This document shows positions 1 through 7,021 of a stretch of DNA of 30,686 nt, piece by piece. The translations under genes and the position numbers were made by a program. The notes under the pieces were generated by a model, which was given only the letters and a program-made list of their open reading frames with translations, was not told where the DNA came from and did not search any database. The first letter of the stretch is position 1; every line of letters begins with the position of its first letter. Origin of the DNA: a virus; IMG/VR virus record IMGVR_UViG_3300022924_000026, positions 1 to 30,686 of that record; one strand, 5' to 3'.

Positions 1-82
1 AGGTCGCGGATGCGCTGGGTGAACTTGCGGATGTTCACGGCCCAGAAGCGCTGCGTGACGTCCGGGATCACGACATGCTTTG
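1..82. other. probable prophage-host junction (attL side)
   Basis: This short stretch lies just beyond the 3' end of the integrase gene, the usual place for an attachment site. On the minus strand it has an open frame without a start that reads VVIPDVTQRFWAVNIRKF and then runs off the left edge; upstream, that frame meets a TAG near the integrase stop. This fits the downstream part of a host gene split by integration. I do not recognise the host protein. The core crossover sequence cannot be fixed because the other prophage end is not in the window. Confidence 0.3.
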
Positions 83-1555
83 TTATTCGCTAACCGCAGG
101 ATCCCAGACTGGCGTTATCTGCACGCGTTGTCGCCAGACGCCGGCGCCCATTCGTGTCGGCGGGATGATGACGACGCGGGCGATCATCTCGCGGAGTGCG
201 TTCCGTTTCTCGCGCGCGGTCATTTTCTCCCAGTGGTGGCTGAGGTCGACCGATAGCCGGCGGACGTCGACCTCGCGTCGGGCGGCGCGGTCGTTCACAG
301 TCGTGCGCGCGGCGAGGCTGGCCTGCTCCGCGGCCAGCTGCGATGCCGTCGCTTTGTAGGCGGCATCTTCCATCTCCCCGTCGAGCCACTTCACGGTGAG
401 CTTTGCGAGCCGCTCGTCGATGCGCTTCATCCTCGCGTCGACGGCGGACTGGCTGTTGATTGCTCGGATCTTCGTGTCGAGAGTCTTCGCCTCGGCCTCC
501 GCCAGGGCGTTGATGTCGCCGGCGAGGTCGTCGACCCAGAGCCGGACCGCTTCCTCTGCTCGAGCACGGTTGATCACCTGCCCCTTTTCGAGACGGCCCT
601 GCGATTTTGCCGAGCACTTATAGTCGACCAGCCCGGCGTTGCCGACGTGCATCGGTGCGCCGCAGTCGCAGAAGATCAGCCCGGCGAGCATGTACTTCGG
701 CTCGATGACGGCCGAGGCGCGTGGCGCGTCAGCCCGCAGGTCGAGGTACCGCGCCCATTCGTCGCTGTTGATGACGGCCTCGTGCGCGCCGTCGTGGAAT
801 GTCGCATCGGCGGTGCGCCGCGATCGGCGCCCGGGGCGATGGATGATCTTGCCGGCACCGAACCCGGAGTCGAGGATCTGCATGACCGTGATACGGATCC
901 ACGCGGACCCCGCTGTCGTGCGCAGCCCTGCAGCGTTCAGCCCGCGGGCGATGCTGGTGAACCCTTCGCCTCCTAGGTACCGCTGGTACATTTCGGCGAC
1001 GACGGGCGCGGTCTCGGGATCGAGCGCGTAGGTGCCATCGGCCGTCTTGGTGTAGCCGTAGCGTGGGCCGCCCTCAGCGGTGAGACCGAGCGAGCGGCGG
1101 CGCTCGTGCGTCTCCTTCCACTGCTCACCGATGCGCTCGGACTCGAACGCGGCGAGCTCGGTCATCACGCCGCGCGCGAAGCGCCCCGCCGCGGTCACGT
1201 CGTTCGGCTCGGTGGCTGATTCGATGCGGCCGCCGGCGACGTCGGCGCGGTCCGCGGCCAGCGCCCAGTCCTTCCGCGAGCGGGACAGGCGGGACCAGCG
1301 CCAGAGCACGATGACCTCGGCCTCGCCCTGCTCGATCATGTCCATGACTCGCTGCACGGCAGGCCGCTGCCAGGTGCGGCCGCTGATGCCCGGGTCGGCG
1401 AGCACGCCGACTACGTTGTAGCCGCGCTTCTCGGCGTGCGCTCGCCCGGCTGATTCCTGCAGCTCGAGCGAGATGGACTCTTCGCGGTAGGTCGACTGGC
1501 GGAGGTAGATGACCGCGCGTAGAGGCGCGGTAGCGGGGCGCAGTGCTGGCTTCAT
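83..1555 (-). CDS. int: large serine recombinase (phage integrase)
   Basis: 490 aa. It catalyses site-specific integration between attP and attB through a 5'-phosphoserine intermediate. The N-terminal resolvase domain (about residues 10-145) carries YLRQS with the likely nucleophile Ser21 and an arginine-rich WRWSRLSR motif near 84-92. A recombinase domain follows (about 150-270), then a zinc-ribbon-like region with Cys296, Cys298 and Cys314; the expected fourth cysteine is not obvious. A long charged coiled coil follows (about 345-425). The ATG at 1555 is chosen because it overlaps the ImmA stop as ATGA and leaves the resolvase motif near the N terminus; longer upstream starts would run into immA. 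It is the last gene of the leftward lysogeny operon and points at the junction. No excision factor was recognised. Confidence 0.95.
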   Translation of the reverse strand: MKPALRPATAPLRAVIYLRQSTYREESISLELQESAGRAHAEKRGYNVVGVLADPGISGRTWQRPAVQRVMDMIEQGEAEVIVLWRWSRLSRSRKDWALAADRADVAGGRIESATEPNDVTAAGRFARGVMTELAAFESERIGEQWKETHERRRSLGLTAEGGPRYGYTKTADGTYALDPETAPVVAEMYQRYLGGEGFTSIARGLNAAGLRTTAGSAWIRITVMQILDSGFGAGKIIHRPGRRSRRTADATFHDGAHEAVINSDEWARYLDLRADAPRASAVIEPKYMLAGLIFCDCGAPMHVGNAGLVDYKCSAKSQGRLEKGQVINRARAEEAVRLWVDDLAGDINALAEAEAKTLDTKIRAINSQSAVDARMKRIDERLAKLTVKWLDGEMEDAAYKATASQLAAEQASLAARTTVNDRAARREVDVRRLSVDLSHHWEKMTAREKRNALREMIARVVIIPPTRMGAGVWRQRVQITPVWDPAVSE

Positions 1556-1920
1556 GCTGTCTCCCGTCGGTCCTGCAGGTAGCGGTCGAGGATGTCGGCC
1601 GAGACGTTCAGCTCGTGGCACCACGCGCCGATGTCGTCGGTCGTGCGGGCGACGCCGCGCACGAGGTCGGGATCGATCAGCTTGCGCACGGCCCAGCGGT
1701 CGGCTTGCACCTCATGCTTCGGCGTGGACTGGCGGTGCCCCAGGACGGCGTGGCCGATCTCGTGCGACAGCACCGATCGTTCGTGGATCGCGCGCATCCG
1801 CTTCTGCAGGAAGATCACCCGGAGGTCTGGGAGCCAGAGTCCGTTCGCCGTGGTCAGGTTCCTGTAGATGACCTGCAGGCCCAGCGCCTCAGCGTGGGCG
1901 AACGGGTCGTATCCAGTCAC
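1552..1920 (-). CDS. ImmA/IrrE-type metallopeptidase
   Basis: 122 aa from a GTG start at 1920. The zinc metallopeptidase motif HEIGH is at residues 53-57, followed about 13 residues later by EVQAD, which can supply the third ligand. Family members such as ImmA of ICEBs1 cleave the neighbouring phage or ICE repressor. Here the gene starts 4 bases after the repressor stop and overlaps the integrase start, so the three genes should be co-transcribed. The frame stays open upstream, but that part is a low-complexity shadow of the repressor gene, so the GTG is preferred. That it cleaves the upstream repressor is inferred from context. Confidence 0.9.
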   Translation of the reverse strand: MTGYDPFAHAEALGLQVIYRNLTTANGLWLPDLRVIFLQKRMRAIHERSVLSHEIGHAVLGHRQSTPKHEVQADRWAVRKLIDPDLVRGVARTTDDIGAWCHELNVSADILDRYLQDRRETA

Positions 1921-1924
1921 CGTG

Positions 1925-2380
1925 TCAGCCTTCTTCCGTCGGCGTGCGGTCGTTGCGGTCGTCGGCGGCGAGGTCCCATGAGCTCTTGCGGTCGGCGGCG
2001 CGGGCGTCTTCGACCTCGCGGAGGACTGAGTCGATGATCTCTTCGGAGACGGGGCTGGTGATCGAGTCGCCGGCAGAGCCCGCGGCGACGCGTCGCAGCA
2101 TCTCTTTCGACAGCTCGAGGTCGGACACGCTTGCCAGCTTGAAGGAGCGGTTGAAGCGGAGGGCTTCGTCCATGGTGAGGAACTCGACGGCGACGAACAC
2201 CTCGGCCATGTCGAGCTGGTAGGCGCGGCAGATGGCCACAACCGTTTCGACCTTCAGGCCGCTCGCCCCGTTGAGCTGGCGGGTGGTGACGGACGAGTCC
2301 AGCCCCGACTTCTCGGCGATGGCTCGGATGCTGCGTTCGCCGGTCTTAGCCGTGAAGTATTCGCGGGCGTTGATGTTCAT
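1925..2380 (-). CDS. HTH immunity repressor
   Basis: 151 aa, likely the repressor that maintains lysogeny. A helix-turn-helix of the XRE/Cro type lies at about residues 15-55 (IAEKSGLDSSVTTRQLNG, with S and T/R residues in the recognition helix). The C-terminal half is acidic and helical and may mediate oligomerisation or be the ImmA target. It has no LexA-type Ser-Lys protease motif, consistent with induction through ImmA instead of RecA. The ATG at 2380 is chosen because a TTGACG-17-CAAAAT promoter ends 6 bases before it; an upstream ATG in the same frame lies inside the divergent control region. It is divergent from the Cro-like gene at 2546. Confidence 0.88.
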   Translation of the reverse strand: MNINAREYFTAKTGERSIRAIAEKSGLDSSVTTRQLNGASGLKVETVVAICRAYQLDMAEVFVAVEFLTMDEALRFNRSFKLASVSDLELSKEMLRRVAAGSAGDSITSPVSEEIIDSVLREVEDARAADRKSSWDLAADDRNDRTPTEEG

Positions 2381-2386
2381 AGGTTC

Positions 2387-2415
2387 ATTTTGATGCACTT
2401 TTGCCACAACGTCAA
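2387..2415 (-). promoter_or_regulatory. repressor promoter, predicted leaderless
   Basis: On the minus strand, TTGACG (2415-2410) is followed by exactly 17 bases and then CAAAAT (2392-2387). Six bases (GAACCT) separate the -10 from the repressor ATG. The start point expected from a sigma-70-type promoter therefore falls on or next to the A of the ATG, and no Shine-Dalgarno sequence can fit. Leaderless mRNAs are common in actinobacteria and known for phage repressors. Confidence 0.7.
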
Positions 2416-2515
2416 GTCGATAACGCTGCATTTCTCTGAGGTTGCGCTGCGAGTTTGCATCATGCGACGCATTATTGCTGCACGATTCTTCAAACCGTGG
2501 CACTATTGCTACACG
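2399..2515. promoter_or_regulatory. immunity control region with repeated operator-like motif
   Basis: The 165-base space between the divergent repressor and Cro-like genes is AT-richer than its surroundings. It contains TATTGCTGCACG (2473-2484) and TATTGCTACACG (2504-2515), direct repeats 31 bases apart that differ at one position. A weaker relative, TTTTGCCACAACG (2399-2411), overlaps the spacer and -35 of the repressor promoter. This layout suits operators for the repressor and/or the Cro-like protein. No convincing rightward -35/-10 pair was found. Confidence 0.5.
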
Positions 2516-2545
2516 TTGAAGCAATAAAGCCTCGAAAGGAATCAC

Positions 2546-2815
2546 ATGTCAGCATCACTCCGCATCAAGCCGGGGCTGCTCCCTCGCCTCCGAGAGGTGC
2601 GCAACATTCCCTCCGAGGCACATCAGGCCCGACTCATCGGGGTCGACCGCACAACGCTGCGACGTGTCGACGATGGGGCGCAGCCGTCCGGCGCGTTCAT
2701 GACCGGCCTGTGCCTCGCCTTCGGGCTGGGTCTCGGCGAGGCCTTCGAGATCGTCGAGTCGCAGCCGCTCGCGGCGACCGCCCCGCGCCGCGAGCACGTA
2801 TCGGCGGCGGCCTGA
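2546..2815 (+). CDS. Cro-like XRE-family DNA-binding protein
   Basis: 89 aa, first gene rightward from the immunity region. Residues 8-70 read as an XRE-type helix-turn-helix: LLPRLREVRNIPSEAHQARL followed by a recognition helix with RTTLRRVDDG. The last 20 residues are Ala/Arg-rich and probably unstructured. A clear ribosome site (GAAAGGA) lies just before ATG 2546. By position it is the Cro or early-regulator counterpart of the repressor; an excision role is possible but less likely from sequence alone. Confidence 0.8.
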   Translation: MSASLRIKPGLLPRLREVRNIPSEAHQARLIGVDRTTLRRVDDGAQPSGAFMTGLCLAFGLGLGEAFEIVESQPLAATAPRREHVSAAA

Positions 2816-2916
2816 TGGCCAAGTCGAAAGAGGACTGCCTCGCGGCCGCCGCACACGTGGTCCTGATGGCGGTCATCCGCATCGAACAAGAACAGCTCGA
2901 CGCCGAGGCCGCCTGA
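2815..2916 (+). CDS. hypothetical small protein
   Basis: 33 aa, starting MAKSKEDCLAAAAHVVLMAV and ending in an acidic tail. Its ATG overlaps the stop of the Cro-like gene (TGATG), which indicates translational coupling. It is probably a single amphipathic helix. No known family is recognised. It is supported by the overlap at its start and by the next ATG overlapping its own stop. Confidence 0.5.
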   Translation: MAKSKEDCLAAAAHVVLMAVIRIEQEQLDAEAA

Positions 2917-2993
2917 TGGTCCGCGTCTAGGGTATCCCGCTCGTCTGCAGCGTGCTCTTCGTGATCTGGCTCATAGCCATCACCAATCAGTAA
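2916..2993 (+). pseudogene. mini membrane-peptide ORF interrupted by a TAG codon
   Basis: ATG 2916 overlaps the previous stop as ATGA. The frame reads MVRV, then TAG (2928-2930), then GIPLVCSVLFVIWLIAITNQ and TAA (2991-2993). Without the amber codon this would be a 25-residue single-pass membrane peptide, a kind of gene common between actinophage early genes. Either the gene is broken, translation restarts at GTG 2943 or 2952, or the TAG is suppressed. The hydrophobic segment ahead of a natural stop is the main support. Confidence 0.35.
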
Positions 2994-3432
2994 CACCCTC
3001 CATCTTCCCTCGTCACGTGCGAGGGGTAGCGACGCTGTACCCGAAAACGGGTAGTCGCTGGCACCACAACTACATACGCACGACGACCCGAAGAGGCCCC
3101 GACGCACTGGGGACAGATAGGGCACCGACTGGTGAAGGCCCCTGAATAGGCCCGATGACCGCCGTGCGACATACATGCAGCGCCCGGTCTGTCCCGGTGA
3201 CGCTGCAGGGAGTGCGGCTTTCAACGCCGCCTGCACTCAATCGACCCGGCTTAGCAGGGCGTCCCACCCGCGGAGTGCTCGTGCCGCAGCAGAAAGACGA
3301 GCCCCTAGGTGCGGGGTAACGCATGGCCGTCGCGCCGTCATAAGCGCGGCGGTCACGAGCCGCATCCCCCAGCGGCCCACGGGCGCCGAGTCCCCCACTC
3401 GGCGCCCACCCCACAACTCCAGAGAGGCACCG
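2994..3432. other. gene-free, hairpin-rich region
   Basis: About 440 bases with no convincing protein gene on either strand. Several inverted repeats can fold: CCCTCG/CGAGGG (3007-3025); GCGAC plus TACCCG around an AAAA loop and back to GTCGC (3029-3058); TGCAG and GCGGC arms closing 3204-3235; and a perfect 11-base stem at 3381-3407. It lies between the immunity genes and the main early operon, so a long structured leader, an antitermination or attenuation region, or a small RNA are possible. The GC content is high, so single weak hairpins are expected by chance. Confidence 0.5.
3381..3407 (+). promoter_or_regulatory. perfect 11-bp hairpin in early-operon leader
   Basis: GGGCGCCGAGT (3381-3391), a CCCCC loop, then ACTCGGCGCCC (3397-3407). 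The stem has no mismatch and ends 25 bases before ATG 3433. No U-run follows, so it is not a classical intrinsic terminator. It could act as an attenuator, an RNA-stability element or a protein-binding site; the role is not known. Confidence 0.55.
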
Positions 3433-3813
3433 ATGACGACGACGATCCTCCCCGACGACACCGCCCGCACGCGCCGCACCGACCCTGTCACCTCGCACAT
3501 CGCCGGCGACCGGTCGCAGCAGACCATCAAGGCCGTCCGCGCTGCGGTCGCCTGGCTGTTCACACAGGTCACCTCAACCACCGGCTCAGAGCTGAACGAG
3601 ATGTACCGCATCCTCCGCGCCGAGCAGGGCTGGCCCGAGTGCCACTTCGACAGCCCCCGCAAGCGCGCCGGCGAATTGTACGCCGACGGCGAGCTCGCCC
3701 TCATCGACGGGGGCCACGGCCGGAACCCCGAGCGCACCTTCTCCTTACCAACGGTTGCGACCGCAGCCATAGCTAAGCACTTCGCGAACGAACGGATCCG
3801 CAATGACGAGTAG
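3433..3813 (+). CDS. conserved-type actinophage early protein, winged-helix-like
   Basis: 126 aa. The start ATG 3433 follows AGAGAGG; the frame is open upstream but that part looks non-coding. After a TARTRRTDPVTSH segment comes a helical region (about residues 35-70) and a DSPRKRAGELYADGEL stretch with a probable winged-helix shape, the pattern of small phage proteins that sense or bind DNA. No catalytic motif is visible. It is the first gene of the main early operon, downstream of a strong hairpin, and overlaps the following membrane-protein gene by 11 bases. Confidence 0.6.
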   Translation: MTTTILPDDTARTRRTDPVTSHIAGDRSQQTIKAVRAAVAWLFTQVTSTTGSELNEMYRILRAEQGWPECHFDSPRKRAGELYADGELALIDGGHGRNPERTFSLPTVATAAIAKHFANERIRNDE

Positions 3814-3946
3814 CACCAATCGGAAGCGCCGCGCCACCTACGTCGACCCGCACGGCTACGTCCGTGGGGCGACCATCCTGCTGGTGGTCGTGATCGCCGT
3901 GCTCGCCTGCCTCGGGCTGCTCGTCGTGAAGGCGTGGGCGCTGTGA
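3803..3946 (+). CDS. small single-pass membrane protein
   Basis: 47 aa. A basic N terminus (TNRKRRATY) is followed by a hydrophobic helix at about residues 24-44 (GATILLVVVIAVLACLGLLV), then a short tail. It should insert in the cytoplasmic membrane with the N terminus inside. It overlaps the end of the previous gene and its stop overlaps the next GTG. Function unknown. Confidence 0.6.
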   Translation: MTSSTNRKRRATYVDPHGYVRGATILLVVVIAVLACLGLLVVKAWAL

Positions 3947-4032
3947 TCGTCGACTGGCGGGACATCGCCGCGTGGGTGTTCATCGGCTGCGTCGTCATCG
4001 CGGGCGTCATCGGATCGGTGGTGTTCGCATGA
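3943..4032 (+). CDS. very small membrane protein
   Basis: 29 aa from GTG 3943, which overlaps the previous stop as GTGA; its own TGA overlaps the next ATG. The peptide begins MIVDWRDIAAW and continues as one hydrophobic helix. Coupled overlaps on both sides are the main evidence that it is translated. Function unknown. Confidence 0.45.
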   Translation: MIVDWRDIAAWVFIGCVVIAGVIGSVVFA

Positions 4033-4364
4033 GTGTCGTCGAGGAGATCATGGCTGCGATCGTGAAGCTGATCGAGTTGCGGGAGGCCAGCCTCGAAGGG
4101 CCATGGACTCGCACAGACGAGCTTTGGGAGGGAGCCGGTCGGTACGACGTGCACGGGATCGACGGGCCGGTCACGACGGACGGCGATGGTATCGGCTCTA
4201 TCGGAAACGTGGCCGAGGCCGACCTGATCGTCACGCTGCACCGCACCATTGACGCGCAGCTCACTGTGATGCGCGACGCAGTGGCCGAATACGACTACTC
4301 GATGTGGCTGGTTGACCATCAGACCGCCATCCATTTCGCCCGCGCCATCAACGGGGATGCATGA
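4029..4364 (+). CDS. conserved actinophage hypothetical (GPW-type early protein)
   Basis: 111 aa. An N-terminal helix ends in LREASLEGPW, close to the LREAATPGPW pattern of small actinophage proteins. A short beta region follows (YDVHGIDGPVTTDG), then an acidic C-terminal helical half (NVAEADLIVTLHRTIDAQL). ATG 4029 overlaps the preceding stop as ATGA. The biochemical role of this kind of protein is not known to me. Confidence 0.65.
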   Translation: MSVVEEIMAAIVKLIELREASLEGPWTRTDELWEGAGRYDVHGIDGPVTTDGDGIGSIGNVAEADLIVTLHRTIDAQLTVMRDAVAEYDYSMWLVDHQTAIHFARAINGDA

Positions 4365-4474
4365 TGAGCGACCTCGAGCACACCGACCGGGTAGCCGAGG
4401 AGCTGATCCTCGCCGACGAGCAGCGAGAGCGCGACGAGCGCATGGCTCGGCTCGCTGCGGAGGCGCGCCTGTGA
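4361..4474 (+). CDS. small charged helical protein
   Basis: 37 aa, almost entirely Glu, Arg, Asp, Leu and Ala, so probably one charged helix (VAEELILADEQRERDERMAR). It starts MMSD at 4361, overlapping the previous stop; the second ATG at 4364 could serve equally well. Its stop overlaps the next GTG. Function unknown. Confidence 0.5.
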   Translation: MMSDLEHTDRVAEELILADEQRERDERMARLAAEARL

Positions 4475-4659
4475 AGCACCTCCCGCCGCTTCCCGTCCTC
4501 GCCGTCCTCGCGCTCCTCGTGTGGGCGGCGTTCTCGTTCCCCGTCTCCATCACCTACGCCGGCGACACCGCCGCGCTGTTCCCCACCCTGATCGTCGCCT
4601 ACCTGGCGTCGATCGCATTCCTGCGCATCCGCGCAATTCAGAACCGGAGGAAGTCATGA
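4471..4659 (+). CDS. small two-pass membrane protein
   Basis: 62 aa from GTG 4471. There are two hydrophobic segments, about residues 5-24 (LPVLAVLALLVWAAF) and 34-53 (LFPTLIVAYLASIAF), and a basic C-terminal tail ending RNRRKS. The positive-inside rule suggests both ends are cytoplasmic. It overlaps both neighbours by 4 bases. It lies in the early region, so a holin role is unlikely. Confidence 0.55.
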   Translation: MKHLPPLPVLAVLALLVWAAFSFPVSITYAGDTAALFPTLIVAYLASIAFLRIRAIQNRRKS

Positions 4660-5324
4660 CCGCATCCAAAAAACCCACCGAGAACGTGCTCACCCTGACG
4701 AGGGGGGACGCCGCGTGGTTCATCGACACCGCGCTCTCGGCGATCAGCACCGACGACATCACGCCGGTCATCTGCGCTGCTCACGTCACGGTCACCGGGA
4801 CGGTCGCGAAGGTCATCTCGACCGACCGCTACCGGGTGACACTCGCGAACGTGGCCGTCGAGTCCACCGCCGACCACGAGTTCCTCATCCCGCGAGCCGC
4901 ACTGATCTGGATGAAGAAGAACCAGTCGGTCTTCGGCAGCTACATGAGTGACCAGCAGCGCATCACGATCACCACCGGCGAGGACGGCGGCCTCGCAATC
5001 AGCATCATCGACGGCGCGCAGATCGAGAAGCGCACCGCGCTGACGTGGCGCGGCTTCGTGGTCGTCGGCAACTTCCCGCCGGTCGAGCGCCTGTTCGAGA
5101 CGGCACGCGCCGCCGAGCACAGCTCCGGCGCCCGCGTCAACCTCGACTTCATCGCCAAGGTCAAGCACCTCGCGCCCCGCCACGACGCGCCCACCGTCAA
5201 GTTCACCGCCACCGAGAACCCGAACAAGCCGGGCCCGCTGCTGATCACCTTCGAGAAGGGCGACCGCGGCCACCGCGAGGTCACCGCCGAGGTGCTCATT
5301 CAGCCCAACCTCGAACTCCGCTAA
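4656..5324 (+). CDS. dnaN-like: DNA polymerase III sliding-clamp-like protein
   Basis: 222 aa, starting at an ATG with a good GGAGGAAG ribosome site. It has the clamp-type pattern of repeated beta strands and helices, including STDRYRVTLANV, which matches the ATDRYRL segment of bacterial beta clamps, and FLIPRAALIWMKK. At 222 aa it is well short of the usual about 370 aa clamp, so it would have two clamp domains instead of three and would need a higher-order oligomer to make a ring. It would tether a polymerase or repair enzyme to DNA. It precedes the SbcC-like and nuclease genes. The assignment rests on short motifs. Confidence 0.65.
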   Translation: MTASKKPTENVLTLTRGDAAWFIDTALSAISTDDITPVICAAHVTVTGTVAKVISTDRYRVTLANVAVESTADHEFLIPRAALIWMKKNQSVFGSYMSDQQRITITTGEDGGLAISIIDGAQIEKRTALTWRGFVVVGNFPPVERLFETARAAEHSSGARVNLDFIAKVKHLAPRHDAPTVKFTATENPNKPGPLLITFEKGDRGHREVTAEVLIQPNLELR

Positions 5325-5352
5325 CCCACCACGAATCGAAGGGCACCACATC

Positions 5353-6585
5353 ATGACGCAGGAAATTACCAAGGTCACTGTGACCGACTTCATGGGCATC
5401 GGCGGCACCATCGAGCTGTTCCCCTCCGGGGCGCTGCAGCTCATCGCCGGGCCGAACGGCTCCGGCAAGTCGAGCTTGATGCACGCGATCGAGGAGGTCT
5501 TCGACCCGGAGGGCACGCGCCTCATCCCGAAGCCGATCCACCACGGCGCGAAGGAGGCGCGCGTCGAGATCACCACGACGACCGCCCGCCTGGTGCGCGT
5601 CTACCCGAAGGACGGGCCGGGCACACTCTCCGCCTACGCTCTCGACGGGGCGAAGTACCCCTCCGGCAAGGAGTTCGTGGTCGCGGCCACCGGCGGCGCG
5701 CTGTTCGACCCGGACGACTTCGTGCTCCTCGACGACAAGAAGCAGCGCGAGCAGCTGCTCGCCCGCGTTGCGCTGCCGTTCGATCTCGACGAGATCACCG
5801 CGAAGCGCAAGGGCTTCTTCGACGCTCGCACCGAGGCGACCCGGGAGGTGAAGCGCCTCGACGCGTATCTCGCCAGCTACCCGGCCGCTGACCCGAGCGT
5901 GCCCACCGAGGAGGTGTCGGCCGCCGCGCTGCTCGACGAGCACAACGAGGCGACGCAGCGCAACCGCGGCATCGAGGTGGCGAACGCCGAGCTCGACAGG
6001 CAGAACGCCCGGATGCGCGCGATCGACTCGGAGATCCTCTCGCTGAACGCCGAGCGCACCCGGGCAGAGGAGGCGGCGGCCATCGCGGCGAAGGGTGCCG
6101 ACGGGCAGCCGGTCGACACCGCGGCGATCACCGCCCGCCTCGGTGAGGTAGAGGAGACGAATGCTGCCGTGCGCTCGCAGCGGGCGCGGGCCGAGGTTGC
6201 CGCTCAGCTCGACGAGCAGATGGAAGCCGAGGCAGCGCTCACGGCGAGCATCGACGCGATCGATAAGCAGAAGGCCGCAGGCCTCGCCGCCGCCGCGTTC
6301 CCCATCGAGGGACTCGGCATCGACGACAGCGGCATCGTCTTCGACGGCATCCCGTTCAAGCAGGTCAACTCGGCCTTGCAGGACACGATCGCATTCGACC
6401 TCGCGACGAGCGGCAACCCCGACCTGAAGGTGGTCGTGATGAAGCACGGCGACCGCCTCGACACCGAGCGCCTCGAGGGCATCCGCAAGCTGGCCGACGA
6501 GCGCGGCTACCTCGTGTTCATGGAGCGTGACCGTGAGGAGTCCCGCGAGGTCGGCTTCCTCGTCAACGGCACGACGGCCGCCTGA
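5353..6585 (+). CDS. SMC/SbcC/RecN-like ATPase
   Basis: 410 aa. An N-terminal ABC-type nucleotide-binding segment has Walker A GPNGSGKS at residues 33-40. A long Ala/Glu-rich coiled coil spans about 130-300 (DEHNEATQRNRGIEVANAEL and similar), followed by a C-terminal lobe from about 310. In place of a clear Walker B hhhhDE the C-terminal lobe has VVVMKHGDRLD, so the catalytic Glu seems absent or displaced. It probably acts with the neighbouring nuclease on DNA ends. It is shorter than host SbcC because of its short coiled coil. Confidence 0.8.
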   Translation: MTQEITKVTVTDFMGIGGTIELFPSGALQLIAGPNGSGKSSLMHAIEEVFDPEGTRLIPKPIHHGAKEARVEITTTTARLVRVYPKDGPGTLSAYALDGAKYPSGKEFVVAATGGALFDPDDFVLLDDKKQREQLLARVALPFDLDEITAKRKGFFDARTEATREVKRLDAYLASYPAADPSVPTEEVSAAALLDEHNEATQRNRGIEVANAELDRQNARMRAIDSEILSLNAERTRAEEAAAIAAKGADGQPVDTAAITARLGEVEETNAAVRSQRARAEVAAQLDEQMEAEAALTASIDAIDKQKAAGLAAAAFPIEGLGIDDSGIVFDGIPFKQVNSALQDTIAFDLATSGNPDLKVVVMKHGDRLDTERLEGIRKLADERGYLVFMERDREESREVGFLVNGTTAA

Positions 6586-6842
6586 TGGCCGCCGCGGAAG
6601 TAGCTGCCGGGTACCTCGAAGCGTGTGTCTTCGAGACCCAGGCGATGACCAACGCTGAGAAGGTCGCGCTCGCGCTCGTGCACGCCACGCTCGCCGTCGC
6701 CGAGCAGCAGCACATTGCGAACCTCACCGCTCGCTGGGCCGCGCTGACCGACCTGCGCCCGGGCGAGCAGTTGACGCCCGATGGGCGCGCCGAGGTGGAT
6801 CGTCTCAACGACATGATCTGTGAAGGGCTGGGGCTCGAGTGA
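6585..6842 (+). CDS. hypothetical helical protein
   Basis: 85 aa; ATG 6585 overlaps the stop of the ATPase gene. It is predicted to be mostly helical (MTNAEKVALALVHATLAVAE near residues 21-40) with a short loop LRPGEQLTPDGRAEV. No motif is recognised. Position suggests a role linked to the recombination set, but nothing in the protein shows it. Confidence 0.55.
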   Translation: MAAAEVAAGYLEACVFETQAMTNAEKVALALVHATLAVAEQQHIANLTARWAALTDLRPGEQLTPDGRAEVDRLNDMICEGLGLE

Positions 6843-7021
6843 GCGACATCGCAGGGTACGAGCCGTGCGCCCCGAAGTCGCCCGACTACGCGGACCGCAT
6901 CACCACCCGCGCGGACGAGCGCCGAGCCGAGCACCCCGACGTCGTCTTCGATGACGACGGGGCCGCGCTCGGGATCGGCTGGGAGCGCGTGCTGGGCGAC
7001 ATGGAAATGGGGCTCGCATGA
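6839..7021 (+). CDS. hypothetical acidic small protein
   Basis: 60 aa from GTG 6839, overlapping the upstream stop and coupled downstream to the nuclease gene by an ATGA overlap. It is rich in Asp and Glu (DVVFDDDGAALGIGWERVLG) and has one cysteine. No family recognised. Confidence 0.5.
   Translation: MSDIAGYEPCAPKSPDYADRITTRADERRAEHPDVVFDDDGAALGIGWERVLGDMEMGLA

Noticed and set aside
2500-2545. Rightward promoter for the Cro-like gene
   Set aside because: CACTAT or TATTGC could be a -10, but no -35 at 16-18 bases fits; spacing from TTGCTG is 20 or 23 bases.
3237-4553. 438-codon open frame on the minus strand
   Set aside because: Runs antisense to several coupled small genes and has no recognisable motif.
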